This document shows, one piece after another, positions 1 through 9,790 of a DNA stretch of 64,000 nt. Source of the DNA: Nitrospina sp. (lineage in GTDB: Bacteria > Nitrospinota > Nitrospinia > Nitrospinales > JACRGP01); NCBI GenBank assembly GCA_024648695.1, contig JACAVV010000026.1, forward strand, positions 1-64,000, in the 5' to 3' direction. Under the pieces are notes generated by a model. The model did no database searches, had not been told where the DNA came from, and saw nothing but the letters and a program-made list of their open reading frames with translations. The position numbers and the translations under genes are program-made. Every line of letters begins with the position of its first letter. The first letter of the stretch is position 1.

Positions 1-18
1 GTTATAAGGGAAACACTC

Positions 19-123
19 ATGGATAAGAAAGCTTTAATCGACATTTTGACTCTAAACCCACAACGATTGAGAAAAATCAACTTAGAACCTATACAATATC
101 AGCTAAGTTTCCCCGGACACTAG
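19..123 (+). CDS. Tiny ORF of 34 aa, doubtful
   Basis: A short reading frame beginning MDKKALIDIL, preceded by AAGGGA at 6-11 with a 7-base spacer, so a ribosome could start here. It runs tail-to-tail into the SBBP protein gene and overlaps its 3' end by 21 bases. No family is recognised. It may equally be the remnant of a larger gene whose promoter lies outside the window. Composition alone does not separate it from a chance ORF. Confidence 0.25.
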   Translation: MDKKALIDILTLNPQRLRKINLEPIQYQLSFPGH

Positions 124-2301
124 TGATGGAATATAATATTTGCTTAAACCGATATCGCCATTACTAGCATTACTTATCTTAAAATTATCCTCCCCTACGA
201 TATAGACGATTCCCTGATTATCTACGGCGATGTTATCGCCTTTTCGGAAGGGAATATTACAGGTGGAAAATCCTAATGAGGGGATATTGTCTTTCTGGTC
301 CAGCTTTAAGACAAATGCAGATTTGCCACATCCGCCCACAGTTGTATCAAAACCACCATGAGAATTTCCCGTGACGTAGACATTTCCAGAATTATCAACG
401 GCGATTCCTCTGCCGTAATCGCGATCTTTTCCCCCGAGATAGGTTGACCAAGCTAAAGTGGGAACATTGTCTTGCTGCTCAATCTTGGTAACAAATATAT
501 CTGTAATCCCACTATCACCTTCAATGGCATTGAGGGTATTAAAATGTGCTGAATCCGTAAATCCCGTAAGATAGATATTTCCAAAATTATCCACGGCAAT
601 GTCAGAGCTATAATCCCAATTGTTTCCCCCGAGATAGGTTGACCAGGCTAGAGTGGGAACATTGTCTTGTTGCTCAAGCTTAAAAACAAATACATCTCTG
701 AACCGGTTATGATCCACGATAGCATTCTTGATGTCAAAATCCGTTGAATCCGTTTCTCCCGTAACATAAACATTTCCCAAATTATCAACGGCGATTCCTC
801 TGCCGAGATCGCGATCACTTCCCCCGAGATAGGTTGACCAGGCTAAGGAAGGAACATTGTTATTCTCCTCAAGCTTAAAAACAAACACATCGTCTAAACC
901 GCTATCTCCCTCAATGGCATTCAAGGTATCAAAGTCACTGCCGGGTTGTCCCATAACATAAACATTTCCCGAATTATCGACAGCAATGTCAATGCCGGTG
1001 TCTCCATCACTCCCTCCTAAAAGGGTAGAATAGGCCAAGGAAGGAACATTGTCTGTTTCCTCAATCTTGACAACAAAAACATCCCTATTACCGTTAAAAT
1101 CCTCAATAGAATTTAAGGTGTAAAAATCCGATGACGAAGTGCTTCCCGTGACATATACATTTCCTGATTTATCAACGGCAATGCCGTTGCCAAAGTAGCT
1201 AAGACTTCCGTCCAAAAAGGTTGACCAGACCAAGGAAGGAACATTATCGTTGTCCTCAAGTTTTAAAACAAACATAGAACCACTAAACTCTTCAAGGGCA
1301 TTCAAGGTTTCAAAAGCACGTGTCGTTCTTCCAATAACGTATACGTTTCCAAAACTATCAACCGCAATACCAGGGTCTTCGTCAGTACCCCGCGTCCCCA
1401 AATAGGATGAGTAGGCCAAAGGATCGATGACTAAATCATGGGAGGAGTCGTATTCAGCCAGATTGAAGGCAACACTGTTATCTGCCATTAAGGAGTAACT
1501 TCCTTCTATTGGCTTTTTCTCACCTGCAATGGTTTGATAAATTATGGGCGTTTGATGAATCACTTCTCCTATTTGGGTTCGTAATAACAGGTCGCCATTG
1601 TCTTTGAGGGTGATTCCGTCCACGCCTTCAAAGTTTAGGGTTATCTGATTCGGATCGGCGCCGGGCTTGACGATGAAGTCGTATTCCAGTTTTCTTTGGT
1701 TGCCGTAATAGACCAGGTCGATGCCGGGATACACTTCTTCGTAATGTATCTTCTTGTAATTCCTGACGCCTTGCTGCCATTTGCTTTGATCATTCCCTAA
1801 GAAATAATTACTGGTGCCTGGAAGTGGTTCTTCGCCGCGAATGTCGGCTTGGGGATTGGCGCCGATCACTTCCATGCGAACGACAGAGGTTTCGGTTTCG
1901 GGCGGTTCCAGGTCTGCCATCGGATCAAAGTGATCTCCTTTGGGCTTACCCGAATCGATGGTTTTTGTCCTCACCATCACCGATTCGGTGGGGGTGAAGT
2001 ACATGGTGTAGCCTTGACCCCGCGAAAGAAATTTCACATCGTCCGAGGTCTGCCCCTCGTTCTTCTCAAAGCGGAGCGGCATTTTGGCGAAGGCGTTTTC
2101 TACCTTCAGCTTTGTTTTCGCATCGGCGGGCTGGGTATCTAATGGAAAAGTCTCCTGAGGGTTCTCAGGCTTATCTAATAACGGACCGCCCATAACGGCG
2201 AATTGAAAATCCTCCTGCCCTGTGGAGATGTAGGCGTGGGCCTGGATTGGGCCTGCCAGGATTAAAAATATAGCGAACGCTATTCTATGAATATGTTCCA
2301 T
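103..2301 (-). CDS. Secreted SBBP beta-propeller repeat protein
   Basis: Probably an exported protein of unknown role, 732 aa. Residues 1-23 form a signal peptide ending in AHA. Residues about 75-295 match the beta-rich N-terminal domain (DUF7948 type) usually found before SBBP repeats, with the characteristic FEKNEGQ and DLVIDPL stretches. The rest is about eight repeats of roughly 54 aa, each with a GIAVDxxGNVYVTG strand and a WSTYLGG strand, as in beta-propeller SBBP/NHL-like repeats. Start ATG has a GGAG box 8 bases upstream. No C-terminal sorting domain is visible after the last repeat. Upstream (toward 3 kb) is a long non-coding stretch, so it is probably monocistronic. The family is established as surface or secreted; ligand and function are unknown. 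Confidence 0.85.
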   Translation of the reverse strand: MEHIHRIAFAIFLILAGPIQAHAYISTGQEDFQFAVMGGPLLDKPENPQETFPLDTQPADAKTKLKVENAFAKMPLRFEKNEGQTSDDVKFLSRGQGYTMYFTPTESVMVRTKTIDSGKPKGDHFDPMADLEPPETETSVVRMEVIGANPQADIRGEEPLPGTSNYFLGNDQSKWQQGVRNYKKIHYEEVYPGIDLVYYGNQRKLEYDFIVKPGADPNQITLNFEGVDGITLKDNGDLLLRTQIGEVIHQTPIIYQTIAGEKKPIEGSYSLMADNSVAFNLAEYDSSHDLVIDPLAYSSYLGTRGTDEDPGIAVDSFGNVYVIGRTTRAFETLNALEEFSGSMFVLKLEDNDNVPSLVWSTFLDGSLSYFGNGIAVDKSGNVYVTGSTSSSDFYTLNSIEDFNGNRDVFVVKIEETDNVPSLAYSTLLGGSDGDTGIDIAVDNSGNVYVMGQPGSDFDTLNAIEGDSGLDDVFVFKLEENNNVPSLAWSTYLGGSDRDLGRGIAVDNLGNVYVTGETDSTDFDIKNAIVDHNRFRDVFVFKLEQQDNVPTLAWSTYLGGNNWDYSSDIAVDNFGNIYLTGFTDSAHFNTLNAIEGDSGITDIFVTKIEQQDNVPTLAWSTYLGGKDRDYGRGIAVDNSGNVYVTGNSHGGFDTTVGGCGKSAFVLKLDQKDNIPSLGFSTCNIPFRKGDNIAVDNQGIVYIVGEDNFKISNASNGDIGLSKYYIPSLVSGET

Positions 2302-2612
2302 TTTCCATTCTCCGGCATCCCCCCTGATGACATAAATCGGTTATCCTGATTATTTATCGTCCAGCGAACTGTATTTTTGCTTTCCAAATCAGTATAAGCT
2401 ATGTCGGATTCTACCAAATCGCTCTCCCGAAATAAAGCTAAACACCAATAAATAAAGGGGTTTTGGGGTTCTGAGATCCGAACTTAAGGCTCTAACCAGG
2501 CCAAATTCAACGTTTTTCACGTCCAAAATCTCCTTAAAAATAAATTAAAAATTTTTTAACTTTTTATGGAAATCGGGTCCCTTCATAATATTAATTAACC
2601 CGAGTTATAGTT

Positions 2613-2913
2613 CAATGTCGTTAAGTTAAGGAATATACTCGCGAAAGGTAAGGGACCCCCTCTCCCCTGGCGGGAGAGGATCAAGGTGAGGGGGAATTGT
2701 AAGGCCAAAGGCCCACCTTTAAGGGTCCCCTTAATTAACTAAAGTTGAGGAAAATGCCATAAAATCTATTAAAATGGACAAAACTTTTTTAAGAGTACAA
2801 CTATTTGGTAGGCCTTTGGCCTCATTTCGCCCCCTCACCTTAGTCCTCTCCCGCCAGGGGAGAGGGGGTCTGGGTATCTACCAGGAAAGATTTTCCTTAA
2901 CTTAACGGCATTG
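2613..2913. repeat. MITE-like imperfect inverted repeat, about 300 bp
   Basis: The outer arms are 21 bases: 2613-2633 reads caatgtcgttaagttaagg and its reverse complement recurs at 2893-2913 with one mismatch. Further in, 2653-2680 (ggaccccctctcccctggcg and on) pairs with 2844-2870, gtgaggggg (2686-2694) pairs with cccctcac (2831-2838), and the aaggccaaaggcc block (2701-2713) pairs with ggcctttggcc (2811-2821). The middle is AT-rich and non-coding. ATAGTT occurs just outside the left arm (2607-2612) and again at 2918-2923, a possible but not exact target duplication. The structure could be a non-autonomous mobile element or a large hairpin in RNA. A degraded half copy lies near 42.7 kb. Confidence 0.75.
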
Positions 2914-3164
2914 AGTAATAGTTAAGAGCCGAAAATAAAGCAAACCTTCAAATGTCCGTAATTCGGGTTGAGGAGATTTTGTTTCTGTTTTTCCCTCCGC
3001 TATCGAATGCTCACTTGTGATTTTTGCCGGATCGGACCCAGAAGCCTTGTCTCCTGCACTTTTTTTTCAATCACCCAAACTCCCGATCTCCTTTAAATAA
3101 AGCCGGTTCCCAAAATGGTGTTTTTGTCAAGGCTCGAATGGGCCGTTTTTGCTTCAATTTTCTG
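2914..3164. other. Intergenic stretch before nrdJ, no gene seen
   Basis: About 250 bases between the inverted repeat and the nrdJ promoter. A T-rich run (3059-3068) is present but no convincing stem precedes it. No ORF here resembles a protein, and no cobalamin riboswitch core was found. Confidence 0.5.
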
Positions 3165-3191
3165 TTGACAACCCAACATGTTGTATATAAG
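3165..3191 (+). promoter_or_regulatory. Candidate nrdJ promoter
   Basis: A perfect -35 hexamer TTGACA lies at 3165-3170, with TATAAG at 3186-3191 as the best -10, a slightly short 15-base spacing. The predicted start of transcription would be near 3198, leaving about 105 bases of leader before the preferred nrdJ start. The region between the hexamers carries the first NrdR-like box. Confidence 0.5.
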
Positions 3192-3218
3192 GTAGTACCC
3201 GGATACTAAATATGGGGA
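3171..3218 (+). promoter_or_regulatory. Tandem NrdR-like boxes in nrdJ promoter
   Basis: Box 1, ACCCAACATGTTGTAT (3171-3186), matches every strongly conserved position of the published NrdR box acaCwAtATaTwGtgt. Box 2, ATACTAAATATGGGGA (3203-3218), matches all but one of them. Their starts are 32 bases apart, which is the three-helical-turn spacing known for paired NrdR sites. Box 1 sits between the -35 and -10 elements, where repressor binding would block RNA polymerase. Inferred role: ATP/dATP-responsive repression of the ribonucleotide reductase gene by NrdR. The nrdR gene is not in this window. Confidence 0.65.
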
Positions 3219-3303
3219 ATCGGTGTATCCTAAGGACAAACAAATCAAGGGGATAGAAATCTCTGTTCCCGCAATCATTTTTAATCCCGTTCGGAGAGGA
3301 ATT

Positions 3304-6300
3304 ATGCGCATCCACCGCATGTTTACAGAAGAAGGTCAAGATCCCTACAACGCCATTCGTTTTGAAGAGCGCGTTTCCAGGATTGTAGGGGCTGATGGGT
3401 CTCTTGTGTCTGAAATGCGGGGTGTGATCGTGCCCGACTTCTGGTCGCAGGTGGCGGTTGATATCATGGCGCAAAAATATTTCCGAAAAGCGGGGATTCC
3501 TGCCGCTGTTCGTAAAAAAGACGAAGCGGGTGTACCGCAATGGCTTCAGGCTTCAGAACCGGATCCCGATATCCTCGACGATCTGCCCCCGGATGAGCGT
3601 CTCATTGGCGAAACGGATTCGCGCCAGGTGTTTCATCGTCTGGCGGGATGCTGGACGTACTGGGGATGGAAAACCAATTGTTTCGATTCCGAAGAGGCGG
3701 CCCGGACCTATTACGACGAAATCCTGCAAATGCTGGCCATGCAAAAGGCCGCTCCCAATTCTCCGCAATGGTTCAACACAGGTCTCAACTGGGCCTACGG
3801 CATAGAGGGTCCGGCGCAAGGGCATTACTATTTCGACACTCAGACCCAACGGGTTGAGCGCTCCAAAAACGCTTATGAGCGGCCGCAACCGCACGCCTGC
3901 TTTATTTTGTCTGTCGATGACGATCTGGTCAACGAAGGCGGCATCATGAACTTGTGGCAGAGGGAAGCGCGTATTTTTAAATATGGGTCGGGAAGCGGCA
4001 CCAATTTTTCCAGCATTCGGGGAGATGGCGAATCCCTGTCAGGCGGCGGTAAGTCGTCTGGCCTGATGAGTTTTCTTAAAATCGGCGACCGCGCCGCAGG
4101 GGCTATCAAATCTGGCGGCACCACGCGCCGGGCGGCCAAAATGGTGACTCTGGATATCGATCACCCCGACATCGAAGATTTTATCGAGTGGAAAGTGCGC
4201 GAAGAGCGCAAGGTGGCGGCGCTGGCGGCGGGTAGCAAGATGTGCAAAAAGCACATGAAAGCCATTCTATCTGCTTGCTGGACCGAAGAAGGCGGCAATT
4301 TTGAAATAAAATCCAACAAAAAACTCAAAAACGCAGTGCGCGAAGCCATTCAGGACGAAATTCCTCAAAATTATATTCACCGCGTAATTCAACTGGGAGC
4401 CCAGGGTTTCACTGAAATTGATTTTGAGGAATATGATATCAACTGGAATTCCGAAGCCTACGCAACCGTTTCCGGACAGAATTCCAACAATTCCGTTCGT
4501 CTCACCAACGCTTTTCTGGAAGCTGTGGAAAACGACGATTCCTGGGACCTGATCAGGCGAACCGATGGGCAAACATCCAAACGCGTTTCGGCACGAAGCT
4601 TGTGGGATAAAATCAACCGCTCGTCCTGGTCGAGTGCCGACCCTGGTTTGCAGTTCGACAGCACGATCAACGAATGGCACACCTGCCCGCAAGGGGGTAA
4701 AATCCGGGCCTCGAATCCTTGTTCCGAATATATGTTTCTGGACGATACCGCCTGTAACTTAGCCTCCATCAACCTGATCAAATTTTATGATACCGGCAGT
4801 GGTAAATTCGATACCGTCGGATTTCGACACGCTTGCCGCTTGTGGACACTGACCCTGGAAATTTCTGTGATGATGGCTCAGTTTCCGAGCCACACCATTG
4901 CACAAAAAAGTTATGACTACCGCACTCTGGGATTAGGATATGCTAATCTGGGAGCCTTATTGATGGTGTCCGGCATCGCTTACGACTCCGAGCAGGCTCG
5001 TGCCGTTGGCGGTGCGCTGACCGCATTGATGACTGGAGCCGCATATGCGATGTCAGCAGAAATCGCCCGTGACCTTGGGACCTTTCCCGAGTTTGGCCGC
5101 AATTCCAAGGACATGTTGCGTGTTATGAGGAACCATTTACGTGCCGTGGAAAATGCCGGTGAAGCCAGTTTTGAAGGCTTGACCGTTTTCCCGCAAGGCA
5201 TCTCTCCCGAGTATTGCCCCGAGTACCTGCTGGAGGCGGCTCGCAGAGAGTGGATGGACACCTTGAGACTGGGCGAGCAATACGGTTTTCGCAATGCTCA
5301 GGTAACGTGCATCGCACCCACTGGCACCATTGGCTTGTTGATGGATTGCGACACGACCGGAATTGAACCCGATTTCGCCTTGGTGAAATACAAAAAACTG
5401 GCAGGTGGCGGATATTTTAAAATCATCAACCAGTCCGTGCCTCCCGCTCTGAAGCGGTTGGGATATCGCCACGATCAGATTCAGGACATAGTCAATTATT
5501 GTGTCGGCACCGGCAGTTTGAATGATTCGCCTCACATCAATTCCCAATCGCTGAAAGCCAAAGGGTTTACTGAAGAAATTGTAAGCCGCATAGAACTGGA
5601 ATTGCCCAAGGTATTCGACATCACCTTTGCGTTCAACAAACACACGCTCGGCGAAGCGTTTTGCCGGGACGTTCTGAAATTGAACAACGAACAGATCAAC
5701 TCATTCAGCTTTGACTATTTAAAACACCTTGGGTTCAGTCCGGAACAAATCGCTGAAGCCAATGACGTGATTTGCGGCAAGATGACGATCGAGAAAGCTC
5801 CGCATTTGAAGGAAGAGCATTACTCCGTGTTCGATTGCGCCAACAAATGTGGAAAGTACGGAGAACGAACTATTCCCCACGAGGCCCATATCTTTATGAT
5901 GGCCGCGGCACAACCCTTCCTGTCCGGCGCAATTTCCAAGACCATCAATATGACCAATGACAGCACTATCGAAGATATCGAGCGAGCCCACCTGATGTCC
6001 TGGAAATTGATGCTGAAGGGTACCGCCGTTTACCGCGACGGATCCAAACTCAGCCAACCCCTCAACAGCGTTTTGGGGGAAGCCTTCAAACTGGCAGAGA
6101 TGGAAGAGCCCGAAATTCGAACCCAGCCGATGAAGATCGCAGAGACCATCATCCGCATGCGCATGGGAGACCGCGAAAAGCTTCCGTACCGGCGTAAAGG
6201 CTACACGCAAAAAGCGATCATAGCCGGCCACAAGGTGTATCTCAGGGCTGGAGAATATGATGACGGTCGCCTGGGAGAAATCTTCATCGATATGCACAAG

Positions 6301-6930
6301 GAAGGCGCCGCGTTTCGAAGCCTGATGAACTGCTTCGCGATTGCCATCTCCCTTGGACTGCAACACGGCGTTCCTCTGGATGAGTTCACCGACGCGTTTG
6401 TGTTTACACGCTTCGAGCCTAATGGCATTGTGACGGGTAACGACAAGATCACCATGGCGACTTCTGTGATCGACTACATCTTCCGCGAATTGGCTATCAC
6501 CTATCTGGGACGTAACGACTTGGCCCAGGTTACGCCGGAAGACTTGCGCGCGGATGCGATTCAAAAGGAAGACGAACTCGATAAGGACAGTCCACAACCC
6601 TCTGCAGAAAACAAGACTCCAGAAGAGGGCAGTCAGTCACCACAGGCCAGTGCAGAAGCCGAACCCGCTCCGCTGAAAGTTCGAATCCTGGACAGCAATA
6701 GCGAAAACGGCAACGGAAATGGCAACGGCAACGGGCACCGCGTGGCGTATCCGGTACCTTCAAGGACTGGCACCACCGTCACCCAACGCCTCAACAAAAC
6801 CGCAGGTGTACTGGCGAAGCTCAAAGGGTATGAAGGCGATCCGTGTCACGATTGCGGACAATTCACACTGGTTCGAAACGGAACCTGCCTGAAATGCCAA
6901 TCCTGCGGCTCGACTTCCGGTTGTTCGTAG
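3304..6930 (+). CDS. nrdJ: B12-dependent ribonucleotide reductase, class II
   Basis: Reduces ribonucleotides to deoxyribonucleotides in the cytoplasm using adenosylcobalamin to generate the thiyl radical, so it supplies DNA precursors with or without oxygen. The 1208 aa product has the substrate-site cysteine in [11 protein letters not shown] (about residue 195), the catalytic NPCSEY segment (about 470) with the Asn-Cys-Glu triad, the phosphate-binding PTGTIG loop (about 670), and a C-terminal zinc-ribbon-like tail CxxC-x11[13 protein letters not shown] (1180-1208) that relays reducing power. A Ser/Glu/Pro-rich linker with a run of Gly-Asn repeats (about 1137-1147) separates body and tail. 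A GTG at 3223 would add 27 residues, but the ATG at 3304 has GGAGAGGA directly upstream and gives the family-typical MRI...RFT start. It appears monocistronic, ended by a strong terminator. Confidence 0.95.
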   Translation: MRIHRMFTEEGQDPYNAIRFEERVSRIVGADGSLVSEMRGVIVPDFWSQVAVDIMAQKYFRKAGIPAAVRKKDEAGVPQWLQASEPDPDILDDLPPDERLIGETDSRQVFHRLAGCWTYWGWKTNCFDSEEAARTYYDEILQMLAMQKAAPNSPQWFNTGLNWAYGIEGPAQGHYYFDTQTQRVERSKNAYERPQPHACFILSVDDDLVNEGGIMNLWQREARIFKYGSGSGTNFSSIRGDGESLSGGGKSSGLMSFLKIGDRAAGAIKSGGTTRRAAKMVTLDIDHPDIEDFIEWKVREERKVAALAAGSKMCKKHMKAILSACWTEEGGNFEIKSNKKLKNAVREAIQDEIPQNYIHRVIQLGAQGFTEIDFEEYDINWNSEAYATVSGQNSNNSVRLTNAFLEAVENDDSWDLIRRTDGQTSKRVSARSLWDKINRSSWSSADPGLQFDSTINEWHTCPQGGKIRASNPCSEYMFLDDTACNLASINLIKFYDTGSGKFDTVGFRHACRLWTLTLEISVMMAQFPSHTIAQKSYDYRTLGLGYANLGALLMVSGIAYDSEQARAVGGALTALMTGAAYAMSAEIARDLGTFPEFGRNSKDMLRVMRNHLRAVENAGEASFEGLTVFPQGISPEYCPEYLLEAARREWMDTLRLGEQYGFRNAQVTCIAPTGTIGLLMDCDTTGIEPDFALVKYKKLAGGGYFKIINQSVPPALKRLGYRHDQIQDIVNYCVGTGSLNDSPHINSQSLKAKGFTEEIVSRIELELPKVFDITFAFNKHTLGEAFCRDVLKLNNEQINSFSFDYLKHLGFSPEQIAEANDVICGKMTIEKAPHLKEEHYSVFDCANKCGKYGERTIPHEAHIFMMAAAQPFLSGAISKTINMTNDSTIEDIERAHLMSWKLMLKGTAVYRDGSKLSQPLNSVLGEAFKLAEMEEPEIRTQPMKIAETIIRMRMGDREKLPYRRKGYTQKAIIAGHKVYLRAGEYDDGRLGEIFIDMHKEGAAFRSLMNCFAIAISLGLQHGVPLDEFTDAFVFTRFEPNGIVTGNDKITMATSVIDYIFRELAITYLGRNDLAQVTPEDLRADAIQKEDELDKDSPQPSAENKTPEEGSQSPQASAEAEPAPLKVRILDSNSENGNGNGNGNGHRVAYPVPSRTGTTVTQRLNKTAGVLAKLKGYEGDPCHDCGQFTLVRNGTCLKCQSCGSTSGCS

Positions 6931-6970
6931 CATAATCAAATCGAAAAATAATTTTTCAATAGTCCTTTGT

Positions 6971-7015
6971 AGCGTAACTCCATCCGCAAGATGATTGGGG
7001 TTGCGCTTTTTTTTT
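6971..7015 (+). terminator. Rho-independent terminator after nrdJ
   Basis: AGCGTAACTCC (6971-6981) pairs with GGGGTTGCGCT (6997-7007) as an 11-pair stem with two G-U pairs, and is followed by a run of nine T. It lies 40 bases past the nrdJ stop. Confidence 0.85.
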
Positions 7016-7091
7016 AAGCATTGCAGAATCCGACAACTTGTAAAATTGGTTTGGGACAGTATATTAATGTTGTCTGGACAAATTCCAATTG

Positions 7092-7274
7092 ATGAACAGT
7101 ACCGCTTATATTTATGGTACTCTTGCAAACAAACGAGAACAGGAAGGACTTCATGCGGACCCTGTAGATATGATGATCGCGGCCATTTCAAAAAGCTTAA
7201 ATGCCCGTATTGCCACTAAAAATATTACGGCTTTTGAAGTGTGCGGAATCAAGCTCATCAATCCTTTCAAATAA
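7092..7274 (+). pseudogene. Truncated PIN-domain toxin (VapC/FitB-like)
   Basis: The 60-residue frame matches only the C-terminal half of PIN-domain ribonucleases of VapC/FitB toxin-antitoxin systems. The helix with YIYGTLANKREQ, the acidic active-site segment ADPVDMMIAAISKSLNA, the ATKNITAFEVCGI strand and the closing INPF are in the expected order. The N-terminal half with the first catalytic aspartate is missing: upstream in frame there is a stop (TAA) about 30 bases before the ATG, preceded by the nrdJ terminator. No antitoxin gene is next to it. Most likely a dead remnant, although the short product could still be translated. The family assignment rests on motif recognition. Confidence 0.7.
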
Positions 7275-7295
7275 GACCACATTTCAGAAAAAAAA

Positions 7296-8276
7296 GTGTC
7301 CCCATCAGAAACAAATTTTCGAACTGTAAGCGACGATTTTGAGCCGGCGTATATGGAGTTGTTCCGTTCGGGCGAATTGTTTCGCCGTTCGCGGGCCGGG
7401 TTGCGCCATCTTCGTTCCTGCCGTGTGTGTCCGCGGGATTGCGACGTCAATCGTCTGGAAAACGAAATGGCGGTTTGCAAGTCGGGCCGTTACGCGGTAG
7501 TAGGAAGCTATTTTCCCCACTTTGGCGAAGAAGATTGCCTGCGTGGCTGGCAGGGAAGTGGAACGATTTTCTTTTCCATGTGCAATTTAAAATGTGTTTT
7601 CTGCCAGAATTTTGATATCAGCCAGGACGGCGAGGGCACCGAAGCCGGGCCGGAGGCGCTTGCACAGATGATGCTGGAACTGCAAGCCAAAGGATGCCAT
7701 AACATCAACTTTGTAACTCCCGAGCATGTGGTACCGCAAATCCTGGAGGCGCTACCTTTGGCGGTGCAAATGGGTCTGCGTCTGCCGCTCGTCTACAACA
7801 CCGGCGCCTACGATTCCATGGAAAGCCTGAAGTTGATGGACGGCATTGTTGATATCTATATGCCCGATTTCAAATATTGGAATTCGGAGCAATCCCAAAC
7901 TTACCTGAAAGCGAAAGACTATCCCGAAGCGGCCCGAAACGTGATTCGGGAAATGCACCGGCAGGTTGGGGAACTGAAGTTCGATAAAAATGGTCTGGCC
8001 AGGCGTGGTGTTCTGGTGCGGTATTTGGTCATGCCGGAAAACACCGACAACACTCGAAGCATATTCAAATTTCTCCGTGAAGAATTATCTCCCGATACCT
8101 ACATCAACATCATGGACCAATATCGTCCGGCGGGAAAAGTAACGGATTCCAGATACTCTGAAATCAACCGCAGGACAACCTCCGATGAAATGGCGGAGGC
8201 TTATGAAATCGCGCGGGAGGAGGGACTCTACCGATTTGATCAAAGAGATCCGGAAGCCTTTCATGAAATGCTTTGA
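7296..8276 (+). CDS. Radical SAM protein, PflX / PFL-activase-like
   Basis: A 326 aa cytoplasmic iron-sulfur enzyme of the PflX group (COG1313), related to pyruvate formate-lyase activating enzymes. A first cysteine cluster, CRVCPRDC (about 42-49), precedes the radical SAM motif CNLKCVFC (about 95-102). Downstream are the MPDFKYW and YLVMPEN segments typical of the family. The start shown is a GTG that keeps the conserved FEPAY..LFRSGEL N-terminus; an ATG at 7353 inside that segment is the alternative. The true substrate of this family is not established. It runs tail-to-tail with waaA, one base apart. Confidence 0.85.
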   Translation: MSPSETNFRTVSDDFEPAYMELFRSGELFRRSRAGLRHLRSCRVCPRDCDVNRLENEMAVCKSGRYAVVGSYFPHFGEEDCLRGWQGSGTIFFSMCNLKCVFCQNFDISQDGEGTEAGPEALAQMMLELQAKGCHNINFVTPEHVVPQILEALPLAVQMGLRLPLVYNTGAYDSMESLKLMDGIVDIYMPDFKYWNSEQSQTYLKAKDYPEAARNVIREMHRQVGELKFDKNGLARRGVLVRYLVMPENTDNTRSIFKFLREELSPDTYINIMDQYRPAGKVTDSRYSEINRRTTSDEMAEAYEIAREEGLYRFDQRDPEAFHEML

Positions 8277-8277
8277 T

Positions 8278-9561
8278 CTAAATACCTGAACATTTTGAGA
8301 TCAGTTGAGCCACACTTATCGAAGCTCCACGATTCGTTTCGACGAAATTCAATGCTTTTTGGGAAACGGTTTGATATAAATCTTGATCTTCCATTAAGCG
8401 AATCCAGGTTTTCTCTATGCTGGTTGAATCCTTCACTTCGAATCCAGCGCTCTCCTCGTCCAGAGATTGAGCCAGGAACTGATGATGTTCCATATAAGGA
8501 CCATGCAGAACCGGTTTGCCCAAAGAGGCAGGTTCCAACAGGTTGTGTCCGCCTCCCGGAGATACCAGGCTGTTGCCCACAAAGGTAAGGTCCGACATGG
8601 CATACGCCTGCATGAGTTCACCCATGCTGTCGAACAGAACAAAAGACTCTTTTACCAGACTGTCTCCATCCAGACCCGATCTACGAACATACGAAACAGA
8701 ATGAGCCTTTAACAGGTTTTCGATTTCTTCGACCCGTTCGATTCGGCGGGGAGCCAGAATCATCAGCAAGGGATATCTGTAGTTTTGCAGGTTTTTAAAC
8801 GCCTCGATTAAAATTTCCTCTTCCCCCCTGTGTGTACTTCCTGCCACAAAAACCTTCACTCCCTCCGGAATTTTAAAAAGAGGATGATCAGGAGGTTTGG
8901 AATCACGGACCTGAAGCGCATCGAATTTGGTATCACCCACCACCTGCATACGATCCTTTGAAACTCCCAGCATATCCAGGTCAGCTTTCGACTCCTCACT
9001 CCTCAAACATAGTAAATTGAAGAAACGTTGTGGAGGATTCAGAAACCGGGACACTTTGGAATAACGTTCGATGGACCTTTTGGAAATTCGGAGATTGAAC
9101 ACACAAGCGGGAATACCTCGTCTGGATAAGGCAGACAAAAATCCGGGCCAATACCCCGTTTCCGCCAAAACAAACAGGTTGGGTTGGATGCGGTTTAAAG
9201 CAAGCGTGAGGCACGGCCAGGCATCCAATGGATGGTAAAACACGGACTGCGCCTCAGGGAGATCTTTAATGGCCGCCTGAAACCCGGATTCGGTGGTCAC
9301 GGAAACCACGATGTTCCAGGCAGGTTGAATTTCCCCTAAGCGCTTAAGCACAGGTTGTGCGGCTTTCACTTCCCCACGGGAAAGGGCATGGACCCACACT
9401 GTTTTCTCTTTGTCCGTTTTGGCCTTTGGTGCCACCGGCACCAGTCCAAATTGATGCGCCAAACCTTGCCGTTTGCTCCCGGTTATCATTCGGTAAAGAA
9501 TGATGACAGGACAAAGGGCCAAAACCAGGATACTTGTGGCCAGGGAATACAAAAAATTCAA
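8278..9561 (-). CDS. waaA: Kdo transferase (3-deoxy-D-manno-octulosonic acid transferase)
   Basis: Transfers Kdo from CMP-Kdo to lipid A precursor at the inner face of the cytoplasmic membrane, the step that starts the LPS inner core. At 427 aa it has the normal length. Residues 1-22 form the N-terminal membrane anchor. The first Rossmann domain carries ETGYWPGFLSAL with the catalytic glutamate, and the second carries the GSTHRGEEE segment and the GGHNLLEPA nucleotide-sugar loop. The start codon is TTG, supported by AAGGA seven bases upstream. It stands alone on the minus strand. Its presence implies a Kdo-containing LPS. Confidence 0.93.
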   Translation of the reverse strand: MNFLYSLATSILVLALCPVIILYRMITGSKRQGLAHQFGLVPVAPKAKTDKEKTVWVHALSRGEVKAAQPVLKRLGEIQPAWNIVVSVTTESGFQAAIKDLPEAQSVFYHPLDAWPCLTLALNRIQPNLFVLAETGYWPGFLSALSRRGIPACVFNLRISKRSIERYSKVSRFLNPPQRFFNLLCLRSEESKADLDMLGVSKDRMQVVGDTKFDALQVRDSKPPDHPLFKIPEGVKVFVAGSTHRGEEEILIEAFKNLQNYRYPLLMILAPRRIERVEEIENLLKAHSVSYVRRSGLDGDSLVKESFVLFDSMGELMQAYAMSDLTFVGNSLVSPGGGHNLLEPASLGKPVLHGPYMEHHQFLAQSLDEESAGFEVKDSTSIEKTWIRLMEDQDLYQTVSQKALNFVETNRGASISVAQLISKCSGI

Positions 9562-9699
9562 ACGGGAATCCTTAACAACAAAAGGGAAGAGATTATGAAC
9601 TCAAGATCTAAAGGCATGATACCATAAGGAAAGGATATCGAAAGGTCCCTTGTAAAAGACATGAAAATACTGAATCCAAACACCAGATAGCGAGAACCC

Positions 9700-9783
9700 A
9701 TGTTTCAAAATACAGAAACCTTTATCGGATTGATCATCGTATTAGCCATTCTTCTACCAATCATACTCAAGAAGTTTTATTAA
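9700..9783 (+). CDS. Possible 27-aa single-span membrane peptide
   Basis: ATG to TAA gives a 27-residue peptide beginning MFQNTETFIG, then a hydrophobic segment of about 15 residues rich in Leu/Ile, then a KKFY tail, in the pattern of small inner-membrane proteins. No strong ribosome binding site is visible. It lies seven bases before the CPXCG gene and could be co-transcribed. It could also be a chance frame. Confidence 0.35.
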   Translation: MFQNTETFIGLIIVLAILLPIILKKFY

Positions 9784-9790
9784 TTGAACA

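Noticed and set aside
103-1430. Tandem DNA repeats suggestive of a CRISPR-like or satellite array
   Set aside because: The roughly 160-base period is the coding repeat of the SBBP propeller blades, with diverged copies and no spacers.
2914-3303. Possible cobalamin riboswitch before the B12-dependent nrdJ
   Set aside because: The conserved B12-box core was not found in the leader; an NrdR-type operator explains the region better.
3223-3303. N-terminal extension of nrdJ from the GTG at 3223
   Set aside because: The extra 27 residues do not resemble the family, while the ATG at 3304 has a good ribosome binding site and the typical N-terminus.
5719-6597. Open frame of 292 codons on the minus strand
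   Set aside because: It lies wholly inside nrdJ in another frame, has no recognisable domain and is explained by the codon use of the real gene.
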